Source: Methylosinus sp. Sm6
Lineage (GTDB): Bacteria > Pseudomonadota > Alphaproteobacteria > Rhizobiales > Beijerinckiaceae
Length of the DNA stretch: 64,000 nucleotides
Direction: 5' to 3'
NCBI RefSeq assembly: GCF_019802345.1
Contig: NZ_JAINDZ010000021.1
Coordinates: 24,416-88,415 of the forward strand
Position numbers and translations under genes: made by a program. The notes beneath the pieces were generated by a model, which ran no database searches, was not told the DNA's origin, and saw only the letters and a list, made by a program, of their open reading frames with translations. Shown here one piece after another: positions 34,194 to 44,416 of the stretch (positions are counted from its first letter, which is position 1; every line of letters starts with the position of its first letter).

Positions 34194-34290
34194 GGACCGC
34201 GAGCTCTCTGGCTCGCATTCACGAAGCGGGATCGCGAGCCCTCGAGGCTCGCGGTCCGAAGCGAGCCGCGCGGCCCGCGGTCCAAGAGGA
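34194..34290. repeat. degenerate palindrome cluster between tuf and rpsJ
   Basis: Two diverged copies of the dispersed palindrome lie here: 34199-34216 (GCGAGCTCTCTGGCTCGC) and 34234-34252 (GCGAGCCCTCGAGGCTCGC), with the GGACCGC/GCGGTCC flanks seen in other paired copies. The cluster fills most of the 114-base gap inside what is otherwise one continuous ribosomal operon. Confidence 0.75.
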
Positions 34291-34298
34291 AGACGCTG

Positions 34299-34607
34299 AT
34301 GAACGGACAGAACATCCGGATTCGCCTCAAGGCGTTCGATCACCGGATTCTCGACACGTCGACGAAAGAGATCGTCTCCACCGCCAAGCGCACCGGCGCG
34401 CAGGTGCGAGGGCCGATTCCGCTGCCGACCAAGATCGAGAAGTTCACGGTGAACCGCTCGCCGCATATCGACAAGAAATCGCGCGAGCAGTTCGAGATCA
34501 GGACGCATAAGCGCGTGCTCGATATCGTCGATCCGACGCCGCAGACGGTGGACGCGCTGATGAAGCTCGATCTCGCCGCGGGCGTCGACGTCGAGATCAA
34601 GCTTTAA
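34299..34607 (+). CDS. rpsJ: 30S ribosomal protein S10
   Basis: Small-subunit head protein that also acts as NusE in antitermination complexes. 102 residues with [15 protein letters not shown] and [21 protein letters not shown], standard length. First gene of the S10 operon proper; the repeat cluster upstream may separate its regulation from that of tuf. RBS AGAGGAAG just upstream. Confidence 0.98.
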   Translation: MNGQNIRIRLKAFDHRILDTSTKEIVSTAKRTGAQVRGPIPLPTKIEKFTVNRSPHIDKKSREQFEIRTHKRVLDIVDPTPQTVDALMKLDLAAGVDVEIKL

Positions 34608-34664
34608 AAATAAACCGGGCGCCTCTCGCATCGAAGAGCGATGCGCCTTGCGAAGGAAGAGATC

Positions 34665-35378
34665 ATGCGGTCTGGCGTCATCGCGCAAAAGGTCGGAATG
34701 ACCCGCGTTTTCACCGAGGCGGGCGAGCATGTGCCGGTCACGGTGCTGAAGCTCGACGGCTGTCAAGTCGTCGCGCATCGCACCAAGGAGCAGAACGGCT
34801 ACACCGCCGTGCAGCTCGGCATCGGCCGCGCCAAGGTGAAGAACGTCTCCAAGGCCGAGCGCGGCCGTTTCGCCGTCGCCAAGGTCGAGCCGAAGCTGAA
34901 GCTCGCCGAGTTCCGCGTCGAGGAGTCGGAGCTGCTGCCGGTCGGCGCCGAGATCACCGCCGATCATTTCGTCGTCGGCCAATTCGTCGACGTGACCGGC
35001 TCCTCGATGGGCAAGGGCTTCGCCGGCGCGATGAAGCGCTGGAACTTCGGCGGCTTGCGCGCGACGCACGGCGTCTCGGTCTCGCATCGTTCGCATGGTT
35101 CGACCGGCGGCCGTCAGGACCCCGGCAAGACCTTCAAGAACAAGAAAATGGCCGGTCATATGGGCGTCGATCGCGTGACCACGCAGAATTTGCGCGTGGT
35201 GCAGACCGATGTCGAGCGCGGCCTGCTGCTGGTCGAGGGCTCCGTGCCCGGCCATGCCGGCGGCTGGATTTTCGTGCGCGACGCCGTGAAGCGCGCGCTG
35301 CCGGCGGAGGCGCCGCAGCCGGGCAAATATCGCCTCGGCGAAGCCGCCGCCGCGCAAGACGATAGCAAGGAGGACTGA
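34665..35378 (+). CDS. rplC: 50S ribosomal protein L3
   Basis: Early-assembly protein reaching toward the peptidyl-transferase centre. 237 residues; [16 protein letters not shown] at the start and the central loop [20 protein letters not shown] with the Gln that is methylated in many bacteria (GGRQDPG). The C-terminal tail is longer than in E. coli (209 residues), as is usual in Alphaproteobacteria. ATG 34665 chosen for its RBS (AAGGAAG) and homology; an ATG eight codons upstream is in frame. Confidence 0.97.
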   Translation: MRSGVIAQKVGMTRVFTEAGEHVPVTVLKLDGCQVVAHRTKEQNGYTAVQLGIGRAKVKNVSKAERGRFAVAKVEPKLKLAEFRVEESELLPVGAEITADHFVVGQFVDVTGSSMGKGFAGAMKRWNFGGLRATHGVSVSHRSHGSTGGRQDPGKTFKNKKMAGHMGVDRVTTQNLRVVQTDVERGLLLVEGSVPGHAGGWIFVRDAVKRALPAEAPQPGKYRLGEAAAAQDDSKED

Positions 35379-35381
35379 GCC

Positions 35382-36002
35382 GTGCAGATCGGCGTCACGT
35401 CGTACGACGGCCAGGAGGCCGGCTCGATCGAGCTCGCGGACGAGATTTTCGGTCTCGAGCCGCGGACGGATCTCATCTTCCGCATGATCCGCTGGCAGCT
35501 CGCCAAGCGGCGGGCGGGCACCCATGCGGTGAAGAACCGCGCGGACATCGCCCGCACCGGCAAGAAGATGTATAAGCAGAAGGGCACGGGCGGCGCCCGC
35601 CACGGCTCGCGCCGCGTGCCGCAGTTCATCGGCGGCGGCCGCGCCTTCGGGCCGGTGGTGCGCAGCCATGAGCACGACCTTCCCAAGAAGGTGCGCGCCC
35701 TCGCGCTGAAGCACGCGCTCTCGGCGAAAGCCAAGGACGGCGCGATCATCGTCTGGGAGACTGCGTCGCTCGACGCGCCGAAGACGAAGATTCTGAAAGC
35801 CGGCTTCGACAAGACCGGGCTGACCAGCGCTCTCATCATCGACGGCGCCGAGCCGCAGGTGAATTTCGCGCTCGCCGCCCGCAACCTGCCGAAGATCGAC
35901 GTGCTGCCGGTCACCGGCGTCAATGTCTATGACATTCTGCGCCGCGAGAAGCTGGTGCTCACGCGCGCCGCGATCGATGCGCTGGAGGCGCGCCTGAAAT
36001 GA
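35382..36002 (+). CDS. rplD: 50S ribosomal protein L4
   Basis: Lines the peptide exit tunnel and in E. coli also represses the S10 operon. 206 residues with the conserved tunnel loop [19 protein letters not shown]. The start is GTG at 35382, three bases after the rplC stop, with GGAGGA inside the rplC end as ribosome-binding site. Its stop overlaps the rplW start by four bases (ATGA). Confidence 0.97.
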   Translation: MQIGVTSYDGQEAGSIELADEIFGLEPRTDLIFRMIRWQLAKRRAGTHAVKNRADIARTGKKMYKQKGTGGARHGSRRVPQFIGGGRAFGPVVRSHEHDLPKKVRALALKHALSAKAKDGAIIVWETASLDAPKTKILKAGFDKTGLTSALIIDGAEPQVNFALAARNLPKIDVLPVTGVNVYDILRREKLVLTRAAIDALEARLK

Positions 36003-36295
36003 GCAAGGATCCGCGCCATTACGACGTGATCGTCTCTCCGGTCATCACCGAGAAGGCGACGATCGCCTCGGAGCAGAACAAGGTGGTCTTCAATGTCGCG
36101 CGCACCGCGACCAAGCCGCAGATCAAGGCGGCGGTCGAGGGGCTGTTCGACGTGAAGGTCGATGCGGTCAACACGCTGCTGCGCAAGGGCAAGCTGCGCG
36201 CCTTCAAGGGCGTGCGCGGCCGGCAGTCGACGGTGAAGAAAGCGGTCGTCACGCTGGCCGAAGGCCATAAGATCGACGTGACGACGGGACTTTAA
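35999..36295 (+). CDS. rplW: 50S ribosomal protein L23
   Basis: Exit-tunnel rim protein that docks trigger factor and SRP. 98 residues with [31 protein letters not shown] and [21 protein letters not shown], all standard. Overlaps rplD by four bases, which points to translational coupling. Confidence 0.97.
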   Translation: MSKDPRHYDVIVSPVITEKATIASEQNKVVFNVARTATKPQIKAAVEGLFDVKVDAVNTLLRKGKLRAFKGVRGRQSTVKKAVVTLAEGHKIDVTTGL

Positions 36296-36319
36296 AAGGC
36301 AGGCTCGAGGACAAGAACC

Positions 36320-37159
36320 ATGGCGCTGAAGACATTCAAGCCGGTCACGCCGAGCCTTCGCCAGCTCGTCATCGTCGACCGCAGCGATCTCTACAAGGGC
36401 AAGCCGGTCAAGACGCTGACCGAGGGGCAAAGCTCGAAAGGCGGCCGCAACAATAACGGCCGCGTGACGGTGCGGTTCCGCGGCGGCGGCCACAAGCAGG
36501 CCTATCGCCTCGTCGACTTCAAGCGTCGCAAGCTCGATGTCGCCGCCAAGGTGGAGCGGATCGAGTATGATCCGAACCGCACCGCCTTCATCGCGCTCAT
36601 TCGCTATACGGACGGCGAGCTCTCCTATATTCTCGCGCCGCAGCGGCTCTCGGCCGGCGACCAGGTGATCTCGGGCAATCAAGTCGATGTGAAGCCCGGC
36701 AACGCGATGCCGATCGGCAATATCCCGGTCGGCACGATCGTCCATAATGTCGAAATGAAGATCGGCAAAGGCGGGGCGATCGCGCGCTCGGCCGGCAATT
36801 ATGCGCAGATCGCCGGTCGCGACCAGGGTTATGTGATCCTTCGCCTCAATTCGGGCGAGCAGCGCCTCGTTCATGGCCAATGCTTCGCGACCATCGGCGC
36901 GGTGTCGAATCCCGATCACATGAACATCTCGCTCGGCAAGGCGGGACGCAATCGCTGGCTCGGCCGTCGTCCGCACAATCGCGGCGTCACCATGAACCCG
37001 GTCGACCATCCGCATGGCGGCGGCGAGGGCCGCACCTCGGGCGGCCGTCACCCGGTCACGCCCTGGGGCAAGCCGACCAAGGGCAAGAAGACCCGCTCCA
37101 ACAAGCAGACCGACCAGTTCATCGTGTCCTCGCGGCACGCCAAGAAGAAGAAGGGCTGA
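36320..37159 (+). CDS. rplB: 50S ribosomal protein L2
   Basis: Core 23S rRNA-binding protein needed for subunit association and peptidyl transfer. 279 residues; [19 protein letters not shown] near the start and the conserved C-terminal [20 protein letters not shown] segment carrying the essential His. RBS GAGGA upstream, 24 bases after rplW. Confidence 0.98.
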   Translation: MALKTFKPVTPSLRQLVIVDRSDLYKGKPVKTLTEGQSSKGGRNNNGRVTVRFRGGGHKQAYRLVDFKRRKLDVAAKVERIEYDPNRTAFIALIRYTDGELSYILAPQRLSAGDQVISGNQVDVKPGNAMPIGNIPVGTIVHNVEMKIGKGGAIARSAGNYAQIAGRDQGYVILRLNSGEQRLVHGQCFATIGAVSNPDHMNISLGKAGRNRWLGRRPHNRGVTMNPVDHPHGGGEGRTSGGRHPVTPWGKPTKGKKTRSNKQTDQFIVSSRHAKKKKG

Positions 37160-37162
37160 TCC

Positions 37163-37441
37163 ATGGCTCGCTCTATCTGGAAAGGCCCGTTCGTCGACGG
37201 CTATCTGCTGAAGAAGGCGGAGACCGTGCGCGCGTCGGGACGCAACGAGATCATCAAGATCTGGAGCCGTCGCTCCACCATCCTGCCGCAGTTCGTGGGG
37301 CTGACCTTCGGCGTCCACAACGGCCACAAGCATATTCCCGTGAATGTCAGCGAGGATATGATCGGCCACAAGTTCGGCGAGTTCTCCCCGACGCGGACCT
37401 TCCACGGCCACGCCGCGGACAAGAAGTCGAAGAGGGGCTGA
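37163..37441 (+). CDS. rpsS: 30S ribosomal protein S19
   Basis: Small-subunit head protein close to the A-site tRNA and the B1 bridge. 92 residues with [18 protein letters not shown] and [17 protein letters not shown], standard length. Only three bases after rplB. Confidence 0.97.
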   Translation: MARSIWKGPFVDGYLLKKAETVRASGRNEIIKIWSRRSTILPQFVGLTFGVHNGHKHIPVNVSEDMIGHKFGEFSPTRTFHGHAADKKSKRG

Positions 37442-37447
37442 TCGACC

Positions 37448-37834
37448 ATGTCCAAGCCGAGCAACCCGCGCGCGCTGGCCGATAACGAGGCGAAAGCCGT
37501 CGCCAACACGCTGCGCGTCTCCCCGCAGAAGCTCAACCTTCTCGCCCAGCTCATTCGGGGCAAGAAGGTCGATCGCGCGCTGGCGGATCTCGAGTTCTCG
37601 AGGAAGCGCATCGCGCATGAGGTCAAGAAGACCCTGGAGAGCGCGATCGCCAACGCCGAGAACAATCACGGCCTCGACGTCGACGATCTCATCGTCGCTC
37701 AGGCCTTCGTCGGCAAGTCGCTCGTCATGAAGCGCTTCGCCGCAAGGGCGCGCGGACGGTCGAGCCGCATCGAGAAGCCCTTCGCGAATCTGACGATCAT
37801 CGTCCGCGAAGTCGAAGCGCCGGCGAAAGCCTAA
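37448..37834 (+). CDS. rplV: 50S ribosomal protein L22
   Basis: Binds all 23S domains and lines the exit tunnel through its long hairpin. 128 residues with [36 protein letters not shown] and the hairpin region [20 protein letters not shown]. Macrolide-resistance positions in this hairpin look unaltered. Six bases after rpsS. Confidence 0.97.
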   Translation: MSKPSNPRALADNEAKAVANTLRVSPQKLNLLAQLIRGKKVDRALADLEFSRKRIAHEVKKTLESAIANAENNHGLDVDDLIVAQAFVGKSLVMKRFAARARGRSSRIEKPFANLTIIVREVEAPAKA

Positions 37835-37845
37835 AGGAGCAACTG

Positions 37846-38589
37846 ATGGGTCAGAAGGTCAATCCGATCGGTCTGCGCCTCGGCGTCAACCGCACATGGG
37901 ATTCGCGCTGGTTCGCCAGCAAGGGCGAATACGCCAAGCTGCTGCACGAGGATCTGGCGATCCGCGCGGCGGTGGCGAAGAATTTGAAGCAGGCGGCGGT
38001 GTCGCGCATCGTCATCGAGCGCCCGCACAAGAAGTGCCGCGTGACGATTCATTCCGCCCGCCCGGGCGTGGTGATCGGCAAGAAGGGCGCGGACATCGAC
38101 AAGATCCGCAAGCTGGTCGGCAAGCTGACCGGCAGCGAGGTCGTCATCAACATCGTCGAGGTGCGCAAGCCCGAGGTCGAGGCGACGCTGGTCGCCGATT
38201 CGATCGCGCAGCAGCTCGAGCGCCGCGTCGCCTTCCGCCGCGCGATGAAGCGCGCCGTGCAGTCGGCGATGCGCCTCGGCGCGCAGGGCATCCGCATCAA
38301 CTGCTCGGGCCGTCTCGGCGGCGCGGAGATCGCCCGTCTCGAATGGTATCGTGAAGGCCGGGTGCCGCTGCACACGCTGCGCGCCGATGTCGATTATGGC
38401 GTCGCCACCGCGCACACCGCTTATGGCGCCTGCGGAATCAAGGTGTGGATCTTCAAGGGCGAGATCCTCGAGCATGATCCGATGGCGCAGGACAAGCGTC
38501 TCGCCGAGCAGGCTGCGGGCGGCGGAGAGCGCGAACATCATGGCGAGCGTCGCCGCCGCGAGCCGCGCGAGCCGCGCGACGCGGCCTAA
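37846..38589 (+). CDS. rpsC: 30S ribosomal protein S3
   Basis: Part of the mRNA entry channel and helicase activity. 247 residues with [22 protein letters not shown] domain around [19 protein letters not shown] and the C-terminal half [19 protein letters not shown]. The tail is Glu/Arg/His-rich and extends past the E. coli end, as in relatives. RBS AAAGGAG. Confidence 0.98.
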   Translation: MGQKVNPIGLRLGVNRTWDSRWFASKGEYAKLLHEDLAIRAAVAKNLKQAAVSRIVIERPHKKCRVTIHSARPGVVIGKKGADIDKIRKLVGKLTGSEVVINIVEVRKPEVEATLVADSIAQQLERRVAFRRAMKRAVQSAMRLGAQGIRINCSGRLGGAEIARLEWYREGRVPLHTLRADVDYGVATAHTAYGACGIKVWIFKGEILEHDPMAQDKRLAEQAAGGGEREHHGERRRREPREPRDAA

Positions 38590-38607
38590 TTTCGAGAGTC
38601 TTGAATC

Positions 38608-39021
38608 ATGCTGCAACCCAAGCGCACCAGATTCCGTAAGGCCTTCAAAGGCCGCATTCGCGGGAACGCCAAAGGCGGCTTCGCGCTGAACTTCGGCCAG
38701 TTCGGCCTGAAGGCGATGGAGCCCGAGCGCGTGACGGCGCGCCAGATCGAGGCGGCTCGCCGCGCCATGACGCGCCACATGAAGCGCGCCGGACGCGTGT
38801 GGATCCGCATCTTCCCGGACGTGCCGGTGTCGAAGAAGCCGACCGAAGTGCGCATGGGTAAAGGCAAGGGCGCGCCGGAGCTCTGGGCCGTGCGCGTCGC
38901 GCCGGGCCGCATCATGTTCGAGATCGACGGCGTCTCCGGACAGCTCGCCCGCGAAGCTCTGACGCTCGCGGCCGCCAAGCTGCCGATCAAGACGCGCTTC
39001 ATCGAGCGCATCGCCGAGTGA
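38608..39021 (+). CDS. rplP: 50S ribosomal protein L16
   Basis: Contacts A-site tRNA and the central protuberance. 137 residues starting [20 protein letters not shown], with [20 protein letters not shown] and [21 protein letters not shown], the standard bacterial sequence. 18 bases after rpsC. Confidence 0.98.
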   Translation: MLQPKRTRFRKAFKGRIRGNAKGGFALNFGQFGLKAMEPERVTARQIEAARRAMTRHMKRAGRVWIRIFPDVPVSKKPTEVRMGKGKGAPELWAVRVAPGRIMFEIDGVSGQLAREALTLAAAKLPIKTRFIERIAE

Positions 39022-39033
39022 GGGCTGTTTGAG

Positions 39034-39249
39034 ATGAGCACGAGCAAGCAACGCGTTTCCGATCTTCACGCGCAGTCCGAGGATCAGCTGAACGACGAGA
39101 TCCTGAAGCTGAAGAAGGAGCAGTTCAATCTGCGCTTCCAGCGGGCGACGGGACAGCTCGAGAATACCGCGCGCGTGCGGGTCGTTCGCCGCGACATCGC
39201 CCGCGCCAAGACCATCGCCGCGCAGAAGCGCGCTGAAAAGCTGAGTTGA
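39034..39249 (+). CDS. rpmC: 50S ribosomal protein L29
   Basis: Small helical protein at the tunnel exit. 71 residues with [21 protein letters not shown] and [15 protein letters not shown], the L29 core. Slightly longer than E. coli L29 (63) because of its first residues. Twelve bases after rplP. Confidence 0.96.
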   Translation: MSTSKQRVSDLHAQSEDQLNDEILKLKKEQFNLRFQRATGQLENTARVRVVRRDIARAKTIAAQKRAEKLS

Positions 39250-39258
39250 GAGGGCGCA

Positions 39259-39501
39259 ATGCCGAAGCGAATTCTCCAGGGCGTCGTCGTCAGCGACAAG
39301 CAGGAAAAGACTGTGGTGGTGAAGGTGGAGCGCCGCTTCACCCATCCGCTGTTCAAGAAGACCGTGCGGCGCACCAAGAACTATCACGCTCATGACGAAG
39401 AGCGTCAGTTCAAGGTGGGCGACGAGGTGGCGATCGAAGAAACGGCGCCGATCTCGCGGCTGAAGCGCTGGAAGGTCATCGGCGTCGTCGGCAAGGCCTG
39501 A
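39259..39501 (+). CDS. rpsQ: 30S ribosomal protein S17
   Basis: Primary 16S-binding OB-fold protein of the small subunit. 80 residues with [41 protein letters not shown] and the final [12 protein letters not shown]. The S10 part ends here; an 84-base gap without repeat separates it from rplN and could hold an internal promoter or the spc-operon start. Confidence 0.97.
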   Translation: MPKRILQGVVVSDKQEKTVVVKVERRFTHPLFKKTVRRTKNYHAHDEERQFKVGDEVAIEETAPISRLKRWKVIGVVGKA

Positions 39502-39585
39502 CGCCGCGTAGCAGATTGGTGAATTGGTTTTCCCGGTCGAAGTCGGGCGACCGAAACCAGACCGGGACAAGAGGCGGGACGAGCC

Positions 39586-39954
39586 ATGATACAGATGCAG
39601 ACAAATCTCGATGTCGCCGATAATTCGGGCGCCCGCCGCGTCATGTGCATCAAGGTGCTGGGCGGCTCGAAGCGCAAATACGCCGGGGTCGGCGACATCA
39701 TCGTCGTCTCGATCAAGGAGGCGATTCCGCGCGGCCGCGTCAAGAAGGGCGATGTGCTGAAGGCGGTGGTCGTGCGCACCGCCAAGGACATCAAGCGGGC
39801 CGACGGCTCGGTGATCCGCTTCGATTCCAATGCCGCCGTTCTGATCAACAATCAGAAGGAGCCGATCGGCACCCGTATCTTCGGACCGGTGCCGCGCGAA
39901 TTGCGCGCCAAGAACCACATGAAGATCATCTCGCTCGCGCCGGAGGTGCTGTAA
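39586..39954 (+). CDS. rplN: 50S ribosomal protein L14
   Basis: Subunit-interface protein contacting 16S h14. 122 residues, the invariant bacterial length, with [20 protein letters not shown] and [20 protein letters not shown]. First gene of the spc segment. Its TAA stop shares one base with the rplX ATG. Confidence 0.98.
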   Translation: MIQMQTNLDVADNSGARRVMCIKVLGGSKRKYAGVGDIIVVSIKEAIPRGRVKKGDVLKAVVVRTAKDIKRADGSVIRFDSNAAVLINNQKEPIGTRIFGPVPRELRAKNHMKIISLAPEVL

Positions 39955-40271
39955 TGGCCGCGAAAATCAAGAAGGGCGACAAGGTCGTCGTTCTCACCGG
40001 CCGCGACAAGGGCCGCTCGGGCCAGGTGCTGCAGGTGCTGCCGACGGAAGGCCGAGCCGTGGTGGAGGGCGTCAATCTCGTCAAGCGCCATCAGCGCCAG
40101 ACGCGGACGCAAGAGGCCGGCATCGTCACCAAGACGGCGCCGATCGACCTCTCCAACCTCGCGATCGCCGATCCCAAGGACGGCCAGCCGACGCGCGTCG
40201 GATTCAAGATTCTCGATGACGGCCGCAAGGTCCGATTCGCCAAGCGTTCCGGAGAACAGATCGATGGCTGA
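39954..40271 (+). CDS. rplX: 50S ribosomal protein L24
   Basis: Assembly-initiator protein near the tunnel exit. 105 residues with the KOW motif [20 protein letters not shown] and [11 protein letters not shown]. Start at 39954 overlaps the rplN stop by one base; its own end overlaps rplE by eight bases. A longer frame upstream is a shadow of rplN. Confidence 0.97.
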   Translation: MAAKIKKGDKVVVLTGRDKGRSGQVLQVLPTEGRAVVEGVNLVKRHQRQTRTQEAGIVTKTAPIDLSNLAIADPKDGQPTRVGFKILDDGRKVRFAKRSGEQIDG

Positions 40272-40941
40272 GGAAAAGAAGCCGAAGGCCGCCAAGGCTC
40301 CGAAGGGCGAGGGCAAGGCCGGCAAGGCGAAGGGCGCCCCCGAGGCCGCGCACGCCGAATCGTCTTCCGCTGCGAAGGCCGCTCTGCCCGAGGGACCCTA
40401 TACGCCGCGCATGAAAAAGCACTATGACGAAGTGGTGCGGGCGAAGCTCACCGAGGAGTTCGGATACAAGAACCCCTTCGAGGTGCCGACGATCGAGAAG
40501 ATCGTGCTCAACATGGGCGTCGGCGAGGCGGTCAACGACACCAAGAAGGTGACGTCCGCGGCTGCCGATCTCGGCCTCATCGCCGGCCAGAAGCCGGTGG
40601 TGACGCGGGCGCGCAAGGCGATCTCGACCTTCAAGGTGCGCGAGAACATGCCGATCGGCGCCAAGGTGACGCTGCGCAAGACTCGCATGTACGAGTTCCT
40701 CGACCGCCTGATCACGATCGCGCTGCCGCGCGTTCGCGACTTCCGCGGGCTCAACCCGAAGTCCTTCGACGGCCGCGGCTCGTTTGCGCTCGGCATCAAG
40801 GAGCACATCGTGTTCCCGGAGATCGATTACGACAAGGCGGAGTCGATCCTCGGCATGGACGTCATCGTCGTGACGACGGCGAAGACCGACGACGAAGCGC
40901 GCGCTCTGCTGCGCGCGTTCAATTTCCCGTTCCGGCAGTGA
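40264..40941 (+). CDS. rplE: 50S ribosomal protein L5 with long N-terminal extension
   Basis: Central-protuberance protein that binds 5S rRNA and P-site tRNA. 225 residues against about 180-186 in most bacteria: the L5 core starts near residue 46 ([17 protein letters not shown]), preceded by about 45 residues rich in Lys, Ala, Glu and Gly. The core is complete ([42 protein letters not shown]). The only good ATG is at 40264, overlapping the rplX end, so the extension is probably translated. Confidence 0.95.
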   Translation: MAEEKKPKAAKAPKGEGKAGKAKGAPEAAHAESSSAAKAALPEGPYTPRMKKHYDEVVRAKLTEEFGYKNPFEVPTIEKIVLNMGVGEAVNDTKKVTSAAADLGLIAGQKPVVTRARKAISTFKVRENMPIGAKVTLRKTRMYEFLDRLITIALPRVRDFRGLNPKSFDGRGSFALGIKEHIVFPEIDYDKAESILGMDVIVVTTAKTDDEARALLRAFNFPFRQ

Positions 40942-40979
40942 GACTCTAGATCTCAAACGCGGAAACCGAAGGCGAGAAA

Positions 40980-41285
40980 ATGGCCAAGAAGAGTTCGATC
41001 GAGACCAACAAGCGCAGGGCGAAGCTCGCCAAGGCCTATGCCGGCCGCAGGGAGCGGCTCAAGGCCAAGGCCAATGACGAGGCCCTGACGGCGGAGGAGC
41101 GCTTCGAGGCGCGCCTCAAGCTGGCCGAGCTGCCGCGCAACTCGGCCGCGATCCGCATCCGCAACCGCTGCGAGGTGTCGGGCCGTCCGCGCGCGTTCTA
41201 TCGCAAGCTGAAGCTCTCGCGCGTCGCTTTGCGCGAGCTCGGCTCGCGGGGGCTCATCCCGGGTCTCGTGAAGTCCAGCTGGTAA
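40980..41285 (+). CDS. rpsN: 30S ribosomal protein S14
   Basis: Small-subunit head protein. 101 residues, long C-minus form without the zinc-binding Cys pairs (only one Cys in [10 protein letters not shown]), as usual in Alphaproteobacteria. Typical end: [18 protein letters not shown]. 38 bases after rplE. Confidence 0.98.
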   Translation: MAKKSSIETNKRRAKLAKAYAGRRERLKAKANDEALTAEERFEARLKLAELPRNSAAIRIRNRCEVSGRPRAFYRKLKLSRVALRELGSRGLIPGLVKSSW

Positions 41286-41297
41286 GGGAGAGCGCTC

Positions 41298-41696
41298 ATG
41301 TCGATCAGCGATCCGTTGGGCGATCTGCTCACCCGCATCCGCAATGCGCAGATGCGCCGCAAGGACAAGGTTTCGACGCCGGGGTCGCGCCTGCGCGGCC
41401 ATGTGCTCGACGTGCTCAAGGAAGAGGGCTACATCCGCGGCTATACGACCACGGATTTCGGCAATGGCCGCACCGAGTTCGAGGTCGAGCTGAAATATTA
41501 CGACGGCGAGCCGGTCATCCGGCAGATCGAGCGCGTCTCGCGTCCGGGCCGGCGCGTCTATGCGGGCGTCGACAAGACTCCGCGCGTCGCCAACGGCCTC
41601 GGCATCACCATCGTGTCGACGCCCAAGGGCGTCATGGCCGATCACAAGGCCCGCGAGAACAATGTCGGCGGCGAGGTGCTGGCGAAGGTCTTCTGA
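41298..41696 (+). CDS. rpsH: 30S ribosomal protein S8
   Basis: Primary binding protein of the 16S central domain and, in E. coli, the translational repressor of the spc operon. 132 residues with [15 protein letters not shown] and the final [28 protein letters not shown]. Standard length, twelve bases after rpsN. Confidence 0.98.
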   Translation: MSISDPLGDLLTRIRNAQMRRKDKVSTPGSRLRGHVLDVLKEEGYIRGYTTTDFGNGRTEFEVELKYYDGEPVIRQIERVSRPGRRVYAGVDKTPRVANGLGITIVSTPKGVMADHKARENNVGGEVLAKVF

Positions 41697-41730
41697 CCTT
41701 CGCTCCAGCGATCGAGAATAGGAATTAACC

Positions 41731-42264
41731 ATGTCTCGTATCGGCAAGAAGCCTGTCATCGTGCCGGCCGGCGTCACCGCCAAGGTCGACGGCCAGCTCG
41801 TGCAGGTCAAGGGCGCGAAGGGCGAGCTGCAGTTCCGCGTGCCGGACGATGTCGCAGTCGCTCAGGAAGGCAATGCGATCAAGGTCGATCCGCGCTCGCA
41901 GACGAAGCGCGCCCGCGCTCTGTGGGGCACCTCGCGCGCGCAGGTGAACAATCTCGTCATCGGCGTGACGAGCGGTTTCGAGAAGAAGCTCGAGATCAAC
42001 GGCGTCGGCTATCGCGCCGCGGTCCAAGGCAAGAATCTGCAGCTCGCGCTCGGCTATTCGCACGACGTGAACTATCCGATTCCGGCCGGCATCAACATCG
42101 TGACGCCGAAGCCGACCGAGATCGCCATCTCCGGCATCGACAAGCGCCAGGTGGGACAGGTCGCCGCTGAAATCCGCTCGCTGCGCGGCCCCGAGCCCTA
42201 TAAGGGCAAGGGCGTCAAATATGCCGGCGAATTCATCTTCCGCAAGGAAGGCAAGAAGAAGTAA
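41731..42264 (+). CDS. rplF: 50S ribosomal protein L6
   Basis: Binds 23S near the factor-binding site and sarcin-ricin loop. 177 residues in two repeated domains with [15 protein letters not shown] and the final [18 protein letters not shown]. Standard. Twelve bases before rplR. Confidence 0.98.
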   Translation: MSRIGKKPVIVPAGVTAKVDGQLVQVKGAKGELQFRVPDDVAVAQEGNAIKVDPRSQTKRARALWGTSRAQVNNLVIGVTSGFEKKLEINGVGYRAAVQGKNLQLALGYSHDVNYPIPAGINIVTPKPTEIAISGIDKRQVGQVAAEIRSLRGPEPYKGKGVKYAGEFIFRKEGKKK

Positions 42265-42275
42265 GGGTCCCCGCC

Positions 42276-42638
42276 ATGGCAAGGGATGTCAAACTCGAAG
42301 AGCGCCGCAAGGCGCGGGTCCGCCGCAGCATCCGCGAGCGCGCCTATGGCCGTCCGCGGCTGTCGGTGTTCCGCTCCTCGGAGCAGATCTACGCGCAGAT
42401 CATCGACGACGAGAAGGGCGAGACGCTGGTCTCGGCCTCGACGCTGGAGAAGGCCAATCGCGAGAGCCTCGCGACCGGCGCGAACCGGGAAGCGGCGCAT
42501 ATCGTCGGCAAGCAGATCGCCGAGCGCGCCATCGCCAAGGGCATCACCGAGGTGGTGTTCGATCGCGGCGCGTATATCTATCACGGCCGCGTGCAGGCGC
42601 TGGCCGAGGGCGCCCGCGAGGGCGGCCTGCAGTTTTAA
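42276..42638 (+). CDS. rplR: 50S ribosomal protein L18
   Basis: 5S rRNA-binding protein. 120 residues with [16 protein letters not shown] start (here [20 protein letters not shown]) and the final [20 protein letters not shown]. The stop is two bases before a strong hairpin that opens the repeat block separating it from rpsE. Confidence 0.98.
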   Translation: MARDVKLEERRKARVRRSIRERAYGRPRLSVFRSSEQIYAQIIDDEKGETLVSASTLEKANRESLATGANREAAHIVGKQIAERAIAKGITEVVFDRGAYIYHGRVQALAEGAREGGLQF

Positions 42639-42640
42639 TT

Positions 42641-42830
42641 CCTTCTCCCGCCCGGCGGGAGAAGGCGCGGCGCCGCTGGCGGTCTGTAAGACGCCCGTCT
42701 TTCGACGAGCGGTGGCGCGACGGATGAGGGCCGCAGCGTCCGGCCGGGCGAGGGACGATGAGACCCTCACCCGACCTCGCTTCGCGAGTCCACCCTCTCC
42801 CACAGGCGGGAGAGGGACGAACCCCAAGCG
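42641..42830. repeat. composite dispersed repeat inserted between rplR and rpsE
   Basis: About 190 bases fill a gap that is normally a few bases. Left end: CCTTCTCCCGCC-C-GGCGGGAGAAGG (42641-42665), a 12-bp stem. Right end: CCCTCACCCGACCTCGCTTC and the stem CCCTCTCCC-ACAGGC-GGGAGAGGG (42793-42816). This type of repeat is found in many Hyphomicrobiales genomes; related segments lie at 58560-58640 and 63858-63914. It must be transcribed with the operon. Confidence 0.8.
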
Positions 42831-42866
42831 AGCGGCGATCCTGCCGCGTAAGTGACGGAAGAAAAA

Positions 42867-43439
42867 ATGGCGCGTGAACCAGAAGGCGGCCGCGGCCGCG
42901 ACCGTGATCGGGATGATCGCGACAGTGAATTCGTGGACCGTCTGGTCCACATCAATCGCGTCGCCAAGGTGGTGAAGGGCGGACGGCGCTTCGGCTTCGC
43001 CGCTCTCGTCGTCGTCGGCGATCAGAAGGGGCGCGTCGGTTTCGGCCATGGCAAGGCGCGCGAGGTGCCGGAAGCGATCCGCAAGGCGACGGAAGCCGCC
43101 AAGCGCTCGCTGATCCGCGTGCCGCTGCGCGAGGGCCGCACCCTGCATCACGACGTCAACGGCCGCCATGGCGCGGGCCGCGTCGTGCTGCGCGCGGCGC
43201 CTCCCGGCACCGGCATCATCGCCGGCGGCCCGATGCGCGCCGTGTTCGAGACGCTCGGCGTGCATGACGTCGTCGCCAAGAGCCAGGGCTCGTCCAATCC
43301 CTACAACATGATCCGCGCGACCTTCGACGCGCTGGAGCGTGAGGATTCGCCGCGCTCGGTCGCCGCGCGCCGTTCTCTCAAGGTTTCGGCCCTGCAGGCG
43401 CGCCGCCAGGGCGCCGAGGCCGAGGCTGTCGACGCCTGA
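42867..43439 (+). CDS. rpsE: 30S ribosomal protein S5
   Basis: Decoding-fidelity and mRNA-entry protein. 190 residues: an Arg/Asp/Gly-rich N-terminal tail (about 5-24) before the double-stranded RNA-binding fold ([40 protein letters not shown]). I preferred ATG 42867 over GTG 42852, which begins inside the repeat block; ACGGAAG serves as RBS. The ram-type positions look unaltered. Confidence 0.96.
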   Translation: MAREPEGGRGRDRDRDDRDSEFVDRLVHINRVAKVVKGGRRFGFAALVVVGDQKGRVGFGHGKAREVPEAIRKATEAAKRSLIRVPLREGRTLHHDVNGRHGAGRVVLRAAPPGTGIIAGGPMRAVFETLGVHDVVAKSQGSSNPYNMIRATFDALEREDSPRSVAARRSLKVSALQARRQGAEAEAVDA

Positions 43440-43453
43440 GGGGAGCGCCAGCT

Positions 43454-43642
43454 ATGACCGACAAGAAGATCACCGTGGAGCAGACCGGCAGCGCCATCGG
43501 CCGGCCGGACCGCCAGCATAGAACGCTGCTCGGCCTCGGCCTGACGCGCATCGGCCGCCGCCGCGCGCTCGAGGACACGCCCGCCGTGCGCGGGATGATC
43601 GCCAAGGTGGCGCATCTCGTCAAAATCGTCGACGAGAAGTGA
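43454..43642 (+). CDS. rpmD: 50S ribosomal protein L30
   Basis: Small 23S-binding protein, 62 residues, with [20 protein letters not shown] and [20 protein letters not shown], standard L30. Ten bases before rplO and 14 after rpsE. Confidence 0.97.
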   Translation: MTDKKITVEQTGSAIGRPDRQHRTLLGLGLTRIGRRRALEDTPAVRGMIAKVAHLVKIVDEK

Positions 43643-43652
43643 GGGCTCGGAC

Positions 43653-44135
43653 ATGAAGCTCAACGAACTCTCCGACAATTCCGGCGCCGGCAAGAACCGC
43701 ATGCGCGTCGGCCGTGGCATCGGCTCCGGCAAGGGCAAGACCTGCGGACGCGGCGTCAAGGGCCAGAAGGCCCGCACGGGCGTCGCCGTGAAGGGTTTCG
43801 AAGGCGGCCAGATGCCTCTGCATCGCCGCCTGCCCAAGCGCGGCTTCCATAATCCGTTCCCGACGGATTACAACGAGGTCAATCTCGGGCGCATTCAGCA
43901 GGCGGTCGAGGCTGGCAAGCTCGACGCCGCCCAGCCGGTCACGGTCGAGGCGCTGATCGTCGCCGGCGTCGTCGCCAAGGCGCGCGACGGCGTGAAGATC
44001 CTCGGCAATGGCAAGCTCGAGGCGAAGCTCGCCTTCGAGGTCGCGGCGGCGTCGAAAGGCGCTGTTGCGGCGATCGAGGCCGCGGGCGGCACGGTCAAGC
44101 TCCTCGCCGACGCGGCCGAGGCTCCGTCGGCCTGA
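43653..44135 (+). CDS. rplO: 50S ribosomal protein L15
   Basis: Late-assembly 23S-binding protein. 160 residues with [34 protein letters not shown] and [17 protein letters not shown]. The Ala-rich end is typical of relatives. Followed by a 281-base gap with no gene before secY, possibly carrying an internal promoter (a T7 run near 44275). Confidence 0.98.
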   Translation: MKLNELSDNSGAGKNRMRVGRGIGSGKGKTCGRGVKGQKARTGVAVKGFEGGQMPLHRRLPKRGFHNPFPTDYNEVNLGRIQQAVEAGKLDAAQPVTVEALIVAGVVAKARDGVKILGNGKLEAKLAFEVAAASKGAVAAIEAAGGTVKLLADAAEAPSA

Positions 44136-44416
44136 ACCAAATCGGGTCGAGGCGGGCGGCCATGCCGCCCCGCCCCGCCCGGAAGGCGGCGGAGCTTCGC
44201 CAAAAAACTGGCGGCCCGCCGCTCCGTCGTGATACGGAGTCGCCGGGACGACCCGGGGACAAAACGCGCAATCGTTTTTTTCGCCGCTTTCGTCCGATAA
44301 TAATGCGCCGGGTCCGGCCAAAACGCCGGGACAGAACGAAGCGCGGCGTCGTGGCGTAGCGCTGCGGTGCTTCGACGCTCAAAGAAACGCGCGGCGCGCG
44401 ACAGGGAGCCCCGCAC

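Noticed and set aside
33012..35714. 900-codon open frame on the minus strand
   Set aside because: Antisense to tuf, rpsJ and rplC; composition is His/Arg/Asp-rich as in codon shadows, with no recognisable domain.
37831..39918. 695-codon open frame on the minus strand
   Set aside because: Antisense to rpsC, rplP, rpmC and rpsQ; no similarity.
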